Shown: positions 1 to 6,690, counted from the first letter of the stretch. The stretch is 6,853 nucleotides of DNA from Deltaproteobacteria bacterium (GCA_030627405.1 DAOUSD010000087.1:1-6853); one strand, 5' to 3'. A program made the numbers and translations. Notes: generated from the letters alone by a model not told the origin.

Positions 1-183
1 AATAACGAGCTATTTCGAGGCCAATTTTACTAAGATCAGGTGCGATTGAAGATCGGTTAAAGATATGGTGAAGTCGGGATGCAAAAATGCCAAGTTATTT
101 TTTACCGAGCCCTTATTATCCATGGAATGACAACAATTTTATCTTTCCAAATGCGTTTGTCCTGTTATAGCCTTTTAGGATAG

Positions 184-212
184 TTGACTGCAATATTTAT
201 TTATAGTATATT
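184..212 (+). promoter_or_regulatory. candidate sigma70-type promoter for gltA
   Basis: TTGACT (184-189) and TATATT (207-212) are separated by 17 bases, five of six matches to each consensus box. Transcription would start near 219 and give a long untranslated leader of about 270 bases that includes the heptad inverted repeat and the dyad at 385-405. No better-spaced pair was seen closer to the gene. The assignment rests on pattern only; in AT-rich DNA chance matches are common. Confidence 0.45.
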
Positions 213-279
213 CAGTATAACAAGTCAAAAGTAGTTTTGAGCGAGCCCTTACACTTTGTTGATCTTGTATTTTGGCAGT

Positions 280-358
280 GAAATTTGAAACTATAAATTG
301 GAAATTGGAAAAAATACAAAGATGTAGATGCGTTACCTGATTTCAAATTTCCAGTTTC
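280..358. repeat. inverted repeat made of 7-base units
   Basis: The left side reads as five consecutive heptamers: gaaattt, gaaacta, taaattg, gaaattg, gaaaaaa (280-314). The right side, read on the minus strand, begins gaaactg, gaaattt, gaaatca (358 down to 338). The best-paired arms are 287-308 and 336-358, about 18 matches over 22-23 positions, with a spacer of about 27 bases that has no obvious coding content. The RNA of this leader could fold into a stem. The 7-base periodicity resembles the heptad arrays at the right edge of the window, although the unit sequence differs. Confidence 0.5.
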
Positions 359-384
359 GACATCGGCATTCAATTTGACAATAC

Positions 385-405
385 ACGCTTTTTCGAAAAA
401 AGTGT
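385..405. repeat. imperfect dyad in the gltA leader
   Basis: The stretch acgcttttt-cg-aaaaaagtgt is self-complementary around position 394/395, with one bulged A and one G:T pair. It could be a protein-binding dyad or a weak hairpin. No T-run follows on the plus strand, so it does not look like a terminator. Function unknown. Confidence 0.25.
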
Positions 406-490
406 AAACTGGTGAATGAAGGATGCCGTATATTTAATTTAATGTTTAAATTTAAAAGATAAATTTATAAAGGATATAGGACATAATAAT

Positions 491-1777
491 ATGGCCGAAG
501 AATATGTAGAGCTTATATATCAAGGAAAAACATATAAATTTCCTGTTATCGTTGGCACAGAAGGTGAAAAGGCTTTCGATATTTCAAGTCTTCGCCAGAG
601 TACCGGCTTGATTACAATGGATCCCGGCTTTGCAAACACAGGTAGCTGCTGCAGTTCCATTACATATATGAATGGTGAAAAAGGAATTCTGAAATATCGA
701 GGTATCTCTATTGAACAACTTGCCAAACACTCAAGTTTTAAAGAAACAGCATATCTTTTGATAAATAATGCTCTGCCGACCAGAAAGGAACTCAACCATT
801 TTTCAGTATTGCTGAATGACCAGTCCCTTGTGCATGAGGACATGAAGGCATTTTTTCAGAATTTTCCAAGGGGTTCTCATCCAATGGGCATATTGTCATC
901 AATGGTTAATGCATTAAGAGGCTTTTATCCGGAACTCCAGACTTTAGAAGAAGAGATTAACATAACGGTCACAAGGCTCCTGTCCAAGATAAGAACTTTA
1001 GCCGCTATGTCTTATAAAATATCTAGAGGGTATAAGGTTATTTATCCCAGACCGGATCTTTCTTATTGTGCAAATTTCCTTAACATGATGTTTGATAATG
1101 TTGTCAAACCCTATCATATAGACAAAGATGTAGTTCGAGCTTTAAATGTTTTCTTGATTCTACACGCTGATCATGAACAGAACTGCTCTACTTCTGCTGT
1201 AAGGATGGTTGGCAGTGGAAGAGTAAATCTTTATGCTGCAATTTCTGCCGGAATAGCAGCACTATGGGGACCGCTGCATGGCGGCGCTAATCAGGCAGTT
1301 ATCGAAATGCTTTCAGAAATTGTCGAAAGCGGTGATAGTGTAAAAACAAAAATTGAAAAAGCAAAAAACAAAAATGATCCATACAGGCTGATGGGTTTTG
1401 GGCACAGAGTTTACAAGACATATGATCCACGGGCTAAAATAATGAAAGAAATGTGTGATAAAGTTCTTACAAAGCTCAATATTTGCGATCCCCTACTTGA
1501 TATCGCAAAAGAGCTTGAAGATGTTGCTTTAAATGATGACTATTTTATAGAACGTAATCTTTATCCAAACGTAGACTTCTATAGCGGCATAGTTTTGCGC
1601 GCCATTGGAATCCCGACAAACATGTTTACAGTTATGTTTGCTATAGGCAGGCTGCCGGGCTGGATAGCCCAATGGAAAGAAAGTATGGATGGACCTAACT
1701 GGAGACTCCAAAGGCCCCGACAAATATTCATTGGACCACCTGAAAAAAAATACATACCTATTGATGAGAGGGAGTGA
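491..1777 (+). CDS. gltA: citrate synthase (type II, hexameric Gram-negative form)
   Basis: Condenses acetyl-CoA and oxaloacetate to citrate, the entry step of the TCA cycle, in the cytoplasm. The 428 residues match the usual length of the Gram-negative (E. coli GltA-like) enzyme, including the N-terminal beta-rich extension (about residues 1-45) seen in that group. The catalytic set is intact: His263 in GPLHGGAN, His305 in MGFGHRVYKTYDPRAK with substrate-binding Arg314, and Asp362 in NVDFYSG. The LHADHEQN stretch (224-231) is also typical. The ATG start is supported by AGGA at 478-481, nine bases upstream. It stands alone with no other TCA gene in the window, and its last 20 bases overlap the end of the convergent lipoprotein gene. 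Whether it works forward or in a reversed TCA cycle cannot be told from sequence alone. Confidence 0.97.
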   Translation: MAEEYVELIYQGKTYKFPVIVGTEGEKAFDISSLRQSTGLITMDPGFANTGSCCSSITYMNGEKGILKYRGISIEQLAKHSSFKETAYLLINNALPTRKELNHFSVLLNDQSLVHEDMKAFFQNFPRGSHPMGILSSMVNALRGFYPELQTLEEEINITVTRLLSKIRTLAAMSYKISRGYKVIYPRPDLSYCANFLNMMFDNVVKPYHIDKDVVRALNVFLILHADHEQNCSTSAVRMVGSGRVNLYAAISAGIAALWGPLHGGANQAVIEMLSEIVESGDSVKTKIEKAKNKNDPYRLMGFGHRVYKTYDPRAKIMKEMCDKVLTKLNICDPLLDIAKELEDVALNDDYFIERNLYPNVDFYSGIVLRAIGIPTNMFTVMFAIGRLPGWIAQWKESMDGPNWRLQRPRQIFIGPPEKKYIPIDERE

Positions 1778-2660
1778 TTGAAGCCTCCTCAATAAGCGCA
1801 CTAAAAGCGTGGTTCATCCCCAACTTTTTGTCTATTCCTAATGTTCCCTTAATTATAACCTCATCACCTATTTTTGCGGTTTCAAGGGTGCTCACCGCAA
1901 TATCATTATTTCCTTTTTCAGCGCTGCCTGTTCCATCCTGAATATGAATCCAGTTCTTTTCCATAATCTGAGGCATAAATTTCACAACTATCGCACGAAC
2001 TGTAATTGTTTTCTGAGACAGTTCTTTCTTTTTGGAATAAATTTCCTCTATTGTATAAGCATCCTCTCCAACAGCCTTGCTGACTTTTATATCCTTAGGT
2101 AGTACCGCCTTGGATTTCTTTGTGCTATTATCCCCCATAGCAGGCATAGTACCCTGAGGCACTGCGGCTTGGGACATCATAGCCGGAGGCATTTTGCCGG
2201 GCATCATACTTGAAGGCATTTTAGAAACAATTTCACCTCCCGACTCATTAAAAGGACATTCTTCTGAAGGAACGGCAAACAATATGAGATCAAAAGTCTT
2301 TTCAAGCGTTTTACTGTGAAAATTTTTCATAACCGCAATGTCGGTAATTGCTATTTCATCTCCGGTTTTGACCGGTGTTTTTGGAATGGCAGCCCATACC
2401 TTGCCGGTTTTATCTTCGAGCAACAAATAAGTATAGTTTGTAACATCTTTAGACTCAATGATTGTGGCGCTCAAAACAGGGCTTTGAATATTCAATGTCT
2501 CGTAATTTTCTTTAATATCCAAAATTGTAACATTTCCTGCAACGGAAATCTCTTCGTCCAAAGCTGTTGTTTCTTTCTTATCTTCGCACCCAAGAATAAA
2601 AACAAACAATCCTAATATACAGAGAGTAATGTTCCATATCCTTTTATAGCTCAAAATCAT
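1758..2660 (-). CDS. putative lipoprotein with two OB-fold-like regions and a Met/Pro-rich linker
   Basis: I recognise no named gene. The 300-residue protein has a basic start, a hydrophobic stretch (about 10-24) and a lipobox ending LGC with Cys25, so it should be lipid-anchored and face the periplasm. The residues after the cysteine are acidic (EDKKE), so outer-membrane sorting is plausible. Two beta-rich regions follow: about 55-130 (with LLLEDKTGKVWAAI) and about 202-293 (with NWIHIQDGTG and KIGDEVIIKGTLGIDKKLG). Both look like small OB-fold domains, and the second resembles the OB-type domain of exported proteins that carry a W-hIQDGtG motif. Residues 148-175 join them with eight methionines and many prolines, which could bind copper or simply be a flexible spacer. 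The ATG is backed by AGGA at 2667-2670. A strong promoter lies just upstream. The fold is inferred by eye. Confidence 0.8.
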   Translation of the reverse strand: MILSYKRIWNITLCILGLFVFILGCEDKKETTALDEEISVAGNVTILDIKENYETLNIQSPVLSATIIESKDVTNYTYLLLEDKTGKVWAAIPKTPVKTGDEIAITDIAVMKNFHSKTLEKTFDLILFAVPSEECPFNESGGEIVSKMPSSMMPGKMPPAMMSQAAVPQGTMPAMGDNSTKKSKAVLPKDIKVSKAVGEDAYTIEEIYSKKKELSQKTITVRAIVVKFMPQIMEKNWIHIQDGTGSAEKGNNDIAVSTLETAKIGDEVIIKGTLGIDKKLGMNHAFSALIEEASITPSHQ

Positions 2661-2699
2661 AATATTTCCTTTCTTGATAAAATCAACCGGCTAAATTAA

Positions 2700-2729
2700 A
2701 TTATACCTAATTTTAATACAATGTTTCAA
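2700..2729 (-). promoter_or_regulatory. sigma70-type promoter of the lipoprotein gene
   Basis: On the minus strand TTGAAA (2729-2724) and a perfect TATAAT (2705-2700) are separated by 18 bases. The expected start near 2693 gives a short leader of about 33 bases to the ATG at 2660. Position, spacing and match all fit. Confidence 0.65.
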
Positions 2730-2823
2730 GGTTTATTACTAAGATAATAGAAATCACGTTGTCAAATAATATTTTATAAATACAGAAATAAACATTATTT
2801 TCTTATCACTATCTTGCTATTCA

Positions 2824-2852
2824 TTGACACAGAATATTTTTTTTCCTATACT
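2824..2852 (+). promoter_or_regulatory. sigma70-type promoter of the CsgG-like gene
   Basis: A perfect TTGACA (2824-2829) is followed after 17 bases by TATACT (2847-2852), five of six matches to the -10 consensus. Transcription would begin near 2859, leaving a leader of about 110 bases before the ATG at 2969. Confidence 0.65.
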
Positions 2853-2968
2853 TTTACAATTCTCAAAACAATTAATATCCAATTTTCGTGCAAAATCAAT
2901 ATATTATCATGATGTCAACGACTTAATCACTCAACTATTTGACGAGGTCTAAAATAGGAGAAAATCGT

Positions 2969-3850
2969 ATGTATCGATTAAAACTAACTGGAATTTTTTC
3001 ATGTGTTATGGTTCTTATGTTTCTTACAACCGCATGGGCCAAAGATCGCGTGGCGATTATGGATTTTGAAAACAAATCTCAGCACGGTGGATGGCGACTT
3101 GGACGGGGGGCTTCAGACATACTGACAACCGAGCTGGTAAAAACAGGCAAGTTTAATGTTATGGAAAGAGATAGGCTTGCTGCCATAATACAAGAACAAA
3201 ACCTGGGTGCATCCGGCAGGATAGATCCGTCAACCGCTGCAAGAATAGGCAAAATCATCGGGGTTGAATACATTATAACCGGAGCAATTACAGAATACGG
3301 ACAAAGTCAAGCCAGCGGCGGCGGCAGGGGCATTAACATTGGAAAGAAAGGCTACCATGCCACTGTTGATATACGCATGATAAACACAGTCACAGGCGAA
3401 ATCGTCTTTGCGGACAGCGCCAGCCACAGTAAATCTGCAATAAACGTCAGGGTCTTTGGCATCGGCGGTGGAGAAAGTTTCAACGAAAAAAAAGCCACTG
3501 AAGTCATGAGGGAGGCAATTAAAAATCTTACAGCAAAAATTACTTCCGTTCCCTTAAAATCCGGGGAGGGCAAAAGAACTGCGGGATCGAGTGGTTCTGA
3601 AGCTCTTGTTGCTGATGTGGATGGGAATATAATTACGCTTAACAAGGGGAAAAACGCCGGCCTTAAAACAGGACAAAAGGTGACAATCTCTCGTAAAGGT
3701 AAAGTAATCAAAGATCCACAAACAGGTAAAGTTTTGAAGATAAAGTACAAAAAAATAGGCGCTATCAAGCTGACAGAAGTTGAAGATTCTTATGCTGAAG
3801 GTGAAATAATAAGCGGATCAGGATTTAATGTGGGGGATATTGTCAGATAG
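2969..3850 (+). CDS. exported CsgG/HfaB-like protein with FlgT-C-like C-terminal domain
   Basis: A 293-residue exported protein. Residues 1-24 form a signal peptide (MYRLKL, then a hydrophobic core, cleavage likely after AWA). Residues about 26-195 match the CsgG family: KDRVAIMDFENKS, a segment with TTELVKTGKFNVMERDRL, then GVEYIITGAITEYG and VDIRMINTVTGEIVFAD. CsgG forms the outer-membrane pore for curli export. Residues about 212-293 form a second beta-rich domain (LNKGKNAGLKTGQKV, ending GFNVGDIVR) like the C-terminal domain of FlgT. Unlike curli CsgG, there is no lipobox cysteine at the cleavage site, and no curli subunits or chaperones lie nearby, so a curli role is doubtful. The start at 2969 is preferred over an in-frame TTG at 2939 because AGGAG (2956-2960) sits eight bases upstream and the signal peptide starts there. 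Confidence 0.85.
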   Translation: MYRLKLTGIFSCVMVLMFLTTAWAKDRVAIMDFENKSQHGGWRLGRGASDILTTELVKTGKFNVMERDRLAAIIQEQNLGASGRIDPSTAARIGKIIGVEYIITGAITEYGQSQASGGGRGINIGKKGYHATVDIRMINTVTGEIVFADSASHSKSAINVRVFGIGGGESFNEKKATEVMREAIKNLTAKITSVPLKSGEGKRTAGSSGSEALVADVDGNIITLNKGKNAGLKTGQKVTISRKGKVIKDPQTGKVLKIKYKKIGAIKLTEVEDSYAEGEIISGSGFNVGDIVR

Positions 3851-3904
3851 CCCGAAAAATATAAAACTTTCTCCCAATTCCCTGACATTGTAATTTGAAG
3901 TGAT

Positions 3905-3919
3905 GTGGCGAACCGCCAC
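3905..3919. terminator. short GC-rich hairpin between convergent genes
   Basis: gtggcg and cgccac form a perfect 6-base stem around a 3-base loop (aac). It lies between the ends of the CsgG-like gene and the FmdB-like gene, where a bidirectional terminator would be expected. No T-run follows on either strand, so intrinsic termination is uncertain. Confidence 0.3.
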
Positions 3920-3933
3920 GGATACTAACTTGC

Positions 3934-4128
3934 TCAGGAAAAACCTCTTGAAGGACTGGGAGCACAACCCTCGCCGCCTGAAGAATTAATATGACATGTA
4001 GAGCTAATTAGCCTCTTTACTCTTATATCATTGCATTTGGGGCATTCAATACCCTCGTTATTACTTGTGAAAACCAATTTTTCGAAAATATGCTTACAGT
4101 TCTCACACTTATATTCATATATAGGCAT
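3934..4128 (-). CDS. FmdB-family small zinc ribbon protein
   Basis: A 64-residue protein starting MPIYEYKCENC, the hallmark opening of the FmdB / CxxC_CxxC_SSSS family. Two CxxC pairs (Cys8/Cys11 and Cys29/Cys32) would hold one zinc ion, followed by VKRLISS and a Gly/Ser/Cys-rich tail (GGEGCAPSPSRGFS), also usual in the family. The family was named from a putative regulator of formamidase in Methylophilus; its general biochemical role is not settled. The frame stays open upstream to 4197, but the ATG at 4128 is preferred because the conserved family start is there and AAGAGG (4135-4140) sits six bases upstream. It is on the same strand as trpEG but 476 bases beyond trpG, with a palindromic element in between, so it is probably transcribed separately. 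Confidence 0.9.
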   Translation of the reverse strand: MPIYEYKCENCKHIFEKLVFTSNNEGIECPKCNDIRVKRLISSTCHINSSGGEGCAPSPSRGFS

Positions 4129-4143
4129 AATAAACCTCTTATT

Positions 4144-4473
4144 TAGGGCCTGAACGAAAACTGCTGATTTTTCCAATTTCTGCGTCAGACTTAACATTTA
4201 ATGCTCAAAAGAGGGCGAACACAGAGGTTTGCCCCTACTGTATTCCTGCGGTTAAAATTTCCGCCTTCCTTGAATCTAAATTGAGCGATTTTTGGCTTGA
4301 TCTGCACTGAGCTCTTGAGCATCAAGGATTTGCGAAAATCCTCGACATATCCACGGGTAAGCCTGCGGATTTCGCAAACCCTTATGCATCAAGATCTCGG
4401 CACATCTCTTCCCCAAAAATTGCTCAACTTAGGTTGAACCTGAAAAAATTTTCTGGTTTTCGTTTGGGCACTA
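4144..4473. repeat. 330-base composite palindromic element
   Basis: The outer arms 4144-4161 and 4456-4473 are inverted copies (15 of 18 match; shared core AACGAAAAC). The inner arms, about 4270-4341 and 4367-4438, are about 72 bases each and imperfectly complementary; the clearest blocks are TTGAGCgATTTTTGG (4281-4295) against its partner at 4413-4427, and TTTGCGAAAATCC (4329-4341) against 4367-4378. The loop is 4342-4366. The left half is longer than the right by roughly 90 bases because of an extra segment that includes the hairpin at 4213-4234. No coding capacity is evident. It fills most of the gap between the FmdB-like gene and trpG, and its left end abuts the FmdB ribosome-binding site. 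It could be a dispersed non-coding repeat or a structured RNA. Confidence 0.6.
4213..4234. repeat. hairpin repeat with GGGCGAAC arms
   Basis: gggcgaac (4213-4220) pairs with gtttgccc (4227-4234), seven Watson-Crick pairs and one G:T, around the loop acagag; the right side continues as cctac. From memory, similar GGGCGAAC...CGCCCCTAC palindromes are scattered in many bacterial genomes; this was not searched. It lies in the asymmetric part of the larger palindromic element, as if inserted there. Confidence 0.45.
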
Positions 4474-4502
4474 TACTATTAGAACCGTTTATTCTACATT
4501 TA

Positions 4503-4531
4503 AAAATATTATCTAATATATAATATGTCAA
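4503..4531 (-). promoter_or_regulatory. possible promoter reading toward the FmdB-like gene
   Basis: On the minus strand TTGACA (4531-4526) is followed after 17 bases by TATTTT (4508-4503), four of six matches to the -10 box. A transcript from here would run through the whole palindromic element before the FmdB-like gene, a leader of about 370 bases. The surrounding DNA is very AT-rich, so a chance match is quite possible. Confidence 0.3.
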
Positions 4532-4578
4532 TGTCTAATGAACAGCAATTCTAATTTTGAAGAATAACATCCCACCAA

Positions 4579-4594
4579 CCCCCTTCAAAGGGGG
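4579..4594 (-). terminator. hairpin just after trpG, possible terminator
   Basis: cccccT and AGGGGG (six pairs, four-base loop) begin 10 bases after the trpG stop codon. Read on the minus strand the stem is followed by ttggtgggatgtta, which is only weakly T-rich. Its position fits the end of the trpEG transcript, but the CCCCCTT/AAGGGGG form also resembles common dispersed palindromes. Confidence 0.4.
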
Positions 4595-4604
4595 AATCCT
4601 TTCG

Positions 4605-5171
4605 TTATATTATTTGCAAAAAATTCCTTAAAATACGCTTTCCGACCGATGTCATGATAGATTCGGGATGAAACTGGATTCCTTCTGTTGGATGTTTTCG
4701 ATGCCTTATGCTCATGATTTCTCCGTCATCGGATTCCGCACTTATCTCCAGACAATCGGGCAGATTTTCTCTTGATACGGATAGTGAATGATAACGCATA
4801 GCCGTAAATGGTTTGCGTATGCCATGATACAAGGTTTTTCCATCAGCCTTTATTGTGGAGGTTTTTCCATGCATTAACCGTTTGGCTGAAATTACTTTTC
4901 CACCAAAAGCAACAGCAATGGTCTGATGCCCTAAACACACACCAAGGATTGGAACCAGGCCGGAGAAATGCTTAACAACTGAAAGAGATATTCCTGCTGT
5001 TTCAGGCCTGCCTGGTCCTGGTGATATAACAATTCCCGAGGGTTTCATGGTAATAAGATCGGAAACAGAAACCACATCATTGCGGAATACTTTGACCGGA
5101 CTGCCAAGCTGTTCAATATATTGCACCAGATTGTATGTAAATGAATCATAGTTGTCAATCATTACGATCAT
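4605..5171 (-). CDS. trpG: anthranilate synthase component II (glutamine amidotransferase)
   Basis: Class I glutamine amidotransferase of 188 residues that releases ammonia from glutamine and passes it to TrpE for anthranilate synthesis. The family opening MIVMIDNYDSFTYNLVQ is clear. The oxyanion segment PGPGRP is at 51-56, the nucleophile Cys79 sits in GVCLGHQ, and the triad is completed by His168 and Glu170 in QFHPES. HGKTS (101-105) and MRYHSL (125-130) are also typical. The start ATG overlaps the trpE stop in an ATGA, which implies translational coupling. The length is that of stand-alone TrpG, with no fused TrpD domain. The same subunit can serve as PabA in p-aminobenzoate synthesis, a dual role that sequence alone cannot exclude; pairing with TrpE favours the tryptophan role. 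Confidence 0.95.
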   Translation of the reverse strand: MIVMIDNYDSFTYNLVQYIEQLGSPVKVFRNDVVSVSDLITMKPSGIVISPGPGRPETAGISLSVVKHFSGLVPILGVCLGHQTIAVAFGGKVISAKRLMHGKTSTIKADGKTLYHGIRKPFTAMRYHSLSVSRENLPDCLEISAESDDGEIMSIRHRKHPTEGIQFHPESIMTSVGKRILRNFLQII

Positions 5172-6655
5172 ATGTGTTTCTCCTGTGAGATGAGCTGCAG
5201 AGCCTTTTGTATTGCCATTGCTTTATTGACGGTTTCAACTCGTTCCCGTTCAGGATCGGAGTCAGCAACTATTCCAGCGCCTGCCTGTACGGTCAGTCGT
5301 CCGTTTTCAATGCCGGCGGTTCTTATGGTAATGGCCAGATCCATATTGCCGTGAAAAGAAATATATCCAACTGCGCCCCCATACGGGCCCCTGGGTTCCT
5401 GTTCCAGTTCTGCGATGATTTCCATGGCTCTTACTTTAGGGGCGCCAGATAAGGTTCCAGCAGGGAATGAGGCTGATAGAAGATCCCATGCATCACAATC
5501 AGAACGCAGGTCACAGCATATGTTGGATACAAGGTGCATTACATGAGAATATCTTTCGACAATCATAAGATCCGTAACCTGAACCGTGCCAACTTCTGCA
5601 ACCCTTCCGAGGTCATTGCGTCCTAAATCCACCAGCATAAGGTGTTCGGCTCTTTCTTTTTCATCTTGAAGAAGCTCATTTGCAAGCGCCCTGTCTTCCT
5701 GCTCGGTTTTTCCTCTGGGTCGTGTTCCGGCAATAGGGCGAAGGGTAGCTACTCTGTTTTCCAGCCTTACCATTGTTTCCGGTGAAGAGCCGACAAGCGC
5801 CATATCATCGAGATGCATAAAGAACATATAAGGCGAAGGATTAATATATCGTTGGGCCCGATACAGTTCCAGGAGGTCGGGAGGAGTTTCGCAGATAAAG
5901 GGCTGAGATATTACAGCTTGAATAATTTCTCCTTCATGGATATATTTTTTTACTGTTTTTACATGTGATCGAAAAGTATCTTCTTCCATTTGAGGAGTCA
6001 GCTTGTATTCTGCTTGACTTTTTTGGATATTTTTTTTCCGCGGATTGCTATCCATTGATTCAAGCATAGCCTGTATTCGAGCTACAGCCTCTTCATAAGT
6101 TTGTTCGGGATCCTGATTTTCATCCAAAAATGCGATGACTATGCCGAAGAACGTATTGCGGATATTGTCAAAGATAATGAGTTCATCCGGTATTATAAAA
6201 TGAGCAAAAGGCTTATTCTCAGGCAATATATTCGGGATTTTTTCAAAAAAGGAAACCATTTCATAGGTTAAATATCCCACCATTCCTCCCCAGAACCTGG
6301 GAAGTTCAGGAATATCAGCCGGTTTGTATCTGCTCATAAAATCTCTAAGGATCTCCAGCGGTTTTCCATTATGAGGGATCTTATTGAAGGTGCCGTTGCC
6401 CTGAATTTCCACTTCTTTTTTAAACACTCTGATATGAAAGCGGGTTGAGTAGCCAAGAAAGCTATATCTTCCCCATCTTTCACCTCCCTCCACACTTTCA
6501 AAGAGAAATACAGGCCCTTTATTTTTATAAATTTTCTTAAAAAGAGAAACCGGTGTCTCAGTATCCGCCAGGATTTCTACACAAACAGGAATTACGTTAT
6601 TGTGCTTTGCCAACTGGATAAATTTATTTTTGTCTGGGAATCGTTTTATAAGCAT
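5168..6655 (-). CDS. trpE: anthranilate synthase component I
   Basis: Converts chorismate, with ammonia from TrpG, to anthranilate, the first committed step of tryptophan synthesis. At 495 residues it has the normal full length. The N-terminal domain carries FESVEGGERWGRYSF (52-66), the region that with NPSPYMFF (272-279) forms the tryptophan feedback site in known TrpE proteins, so feedback inhibition is likely kept. Catalytic chorismate-binding motifs are intact: GSSPE (289-293), RPIAGTRPRG (306-315), DEKERAEHLMLVDLGRNDLG (331-350), GTLSGAPKVRAMEII (400-414) and GAGIVADSDPERE (459-471). Ala309 in PIAGT marks anthranilate synthase; aminodeoxychorismate synthase PabB has Lys there. The start ATG follows AAAGGAG (6661-6667) by five bases. 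A repeat-bounded element begins 23 bases upstream; no trpE promoter is visible in the window. Confidence 0.97.
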   Translation of the reverse strand: MLIKRFPDKNKFIQLAKHNNVIPVCVEILADTETPVSLFKKIYKNKGPVFLFESVEGGERWGRYSFLGYSTRFHIRVFKKEVEIQGNGTFNKIPHNGKPLEILRDFMSRYKPADIPELPRFWGGMVGYLTYEMVSFFEKIPNILPENKPFAHFIIPDELIIFDNIRNTFFGIVIAFLDENQDPEQTYEEAVARIQAMLESMDSNPRKKNIQKSQAEYKLTPQMEEDTFRSHVKTVKKYIHEGEIIQAVISQPFICETPPDLLELYRAQRYINPSPYMFFMHLDDMALVGSSPETMVRLENRVATLRPIAGTRPRGKTEQEDRALANELLQDEKERAEHLMLVDLGRNDLGRVAEVGTVQVTDLMIVERYSHVMHLVSNICCDLRSDCDAWDLLSASFPAGTLSGAPKVRAMEIIAELEQEPRGPYGGAVGYISFHGNMDLAITIRTAGIENGRLTVQAGAGIVADSDPERERVETVNKAMAIQKALQLISQEKHI

Positions 6656-6690
6656 AAATGCTCCTTTATCTGGAATAGTTCGAGCTGTGC

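Larger units (their letters stand above)
1..490. other. gene-free region upstream of citrate synthase
   Basis: No reading frame with a plausible start, ribosome-binding site and recognisable protein is present on either strand. A short open stretch in frame 2 stops at about position 48 and could be the tail of a gene outside the window, but its few residues are not recognisable. The region is AT-rich and contains a candidate promoter (184-212), a 7-base-unit inverted repeat (280-358), an imperfect dyad (385-405) and the gltA ribosome-binding site (AGGA, 478-481). Confidence 0.6.
2661..2968. other. AT-rich divergent promoter region
   Basis: This 308-base spacer separates the leftward lipoprotein gene from the rightward CsgG-like gene. 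It contains no supportable gene. It holds one recognisable promoter facing each way (2700-2729 on minus, 2824-2852 on plus) and the ribosome-binding sites of both genes. The two promoters are separated by about 95 bases, so a shared regulator is possible, but I see no clear operator palindrome. Confidence 0.65.

Noticed and set aside
1..48. C-terminal end of a gene entering from the left
   Set aside because: Two frames stay open for only 10-15 codons before a stop, with no recognisable residues, so no gene can be claimed.
106..251. Direct repeat CGAGCCCTTA at 106-115 and 242-251
   Set aside because: Only ten bases are shared and the flanks diverge, so it may be chance; no structure links the copies.
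375..408. TTGACA at 375-380 as a promoter close to gltA
   Set aside because: No acceptable -10 box occurs at 16-18 bases; the nearest candidate (TGTAAA, 403-408) is 22 bases away.
2316..2615. 99-codon frame on the plus strand
   Set aside because: It lies entirely antisense to the lipoprotein gene and its translation shows no family features.
2939..2968. TTG start ten codons upstream for the CsgG-like gene
   Set aside because: The ATG at 2969 has a well-placed AGGAG and begins a normal signal peptide; the upstream extension would place charged residues before it and covers the ribosome-binding site.
3352..3768. 138-codon frame on the minus strand
   Set aside because: It is antisense to the CsgG-like gene, whose family motifs, signal peptide and ribosome-binding site are clear.
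4129..4197. Longer N-terminus for the FmdB-like protein
   Set aside because: The family begins at MPIYEYKC, and the ribosome-binding site lies directly before that ATG; the extension also overlaps the end of the palindromic element.
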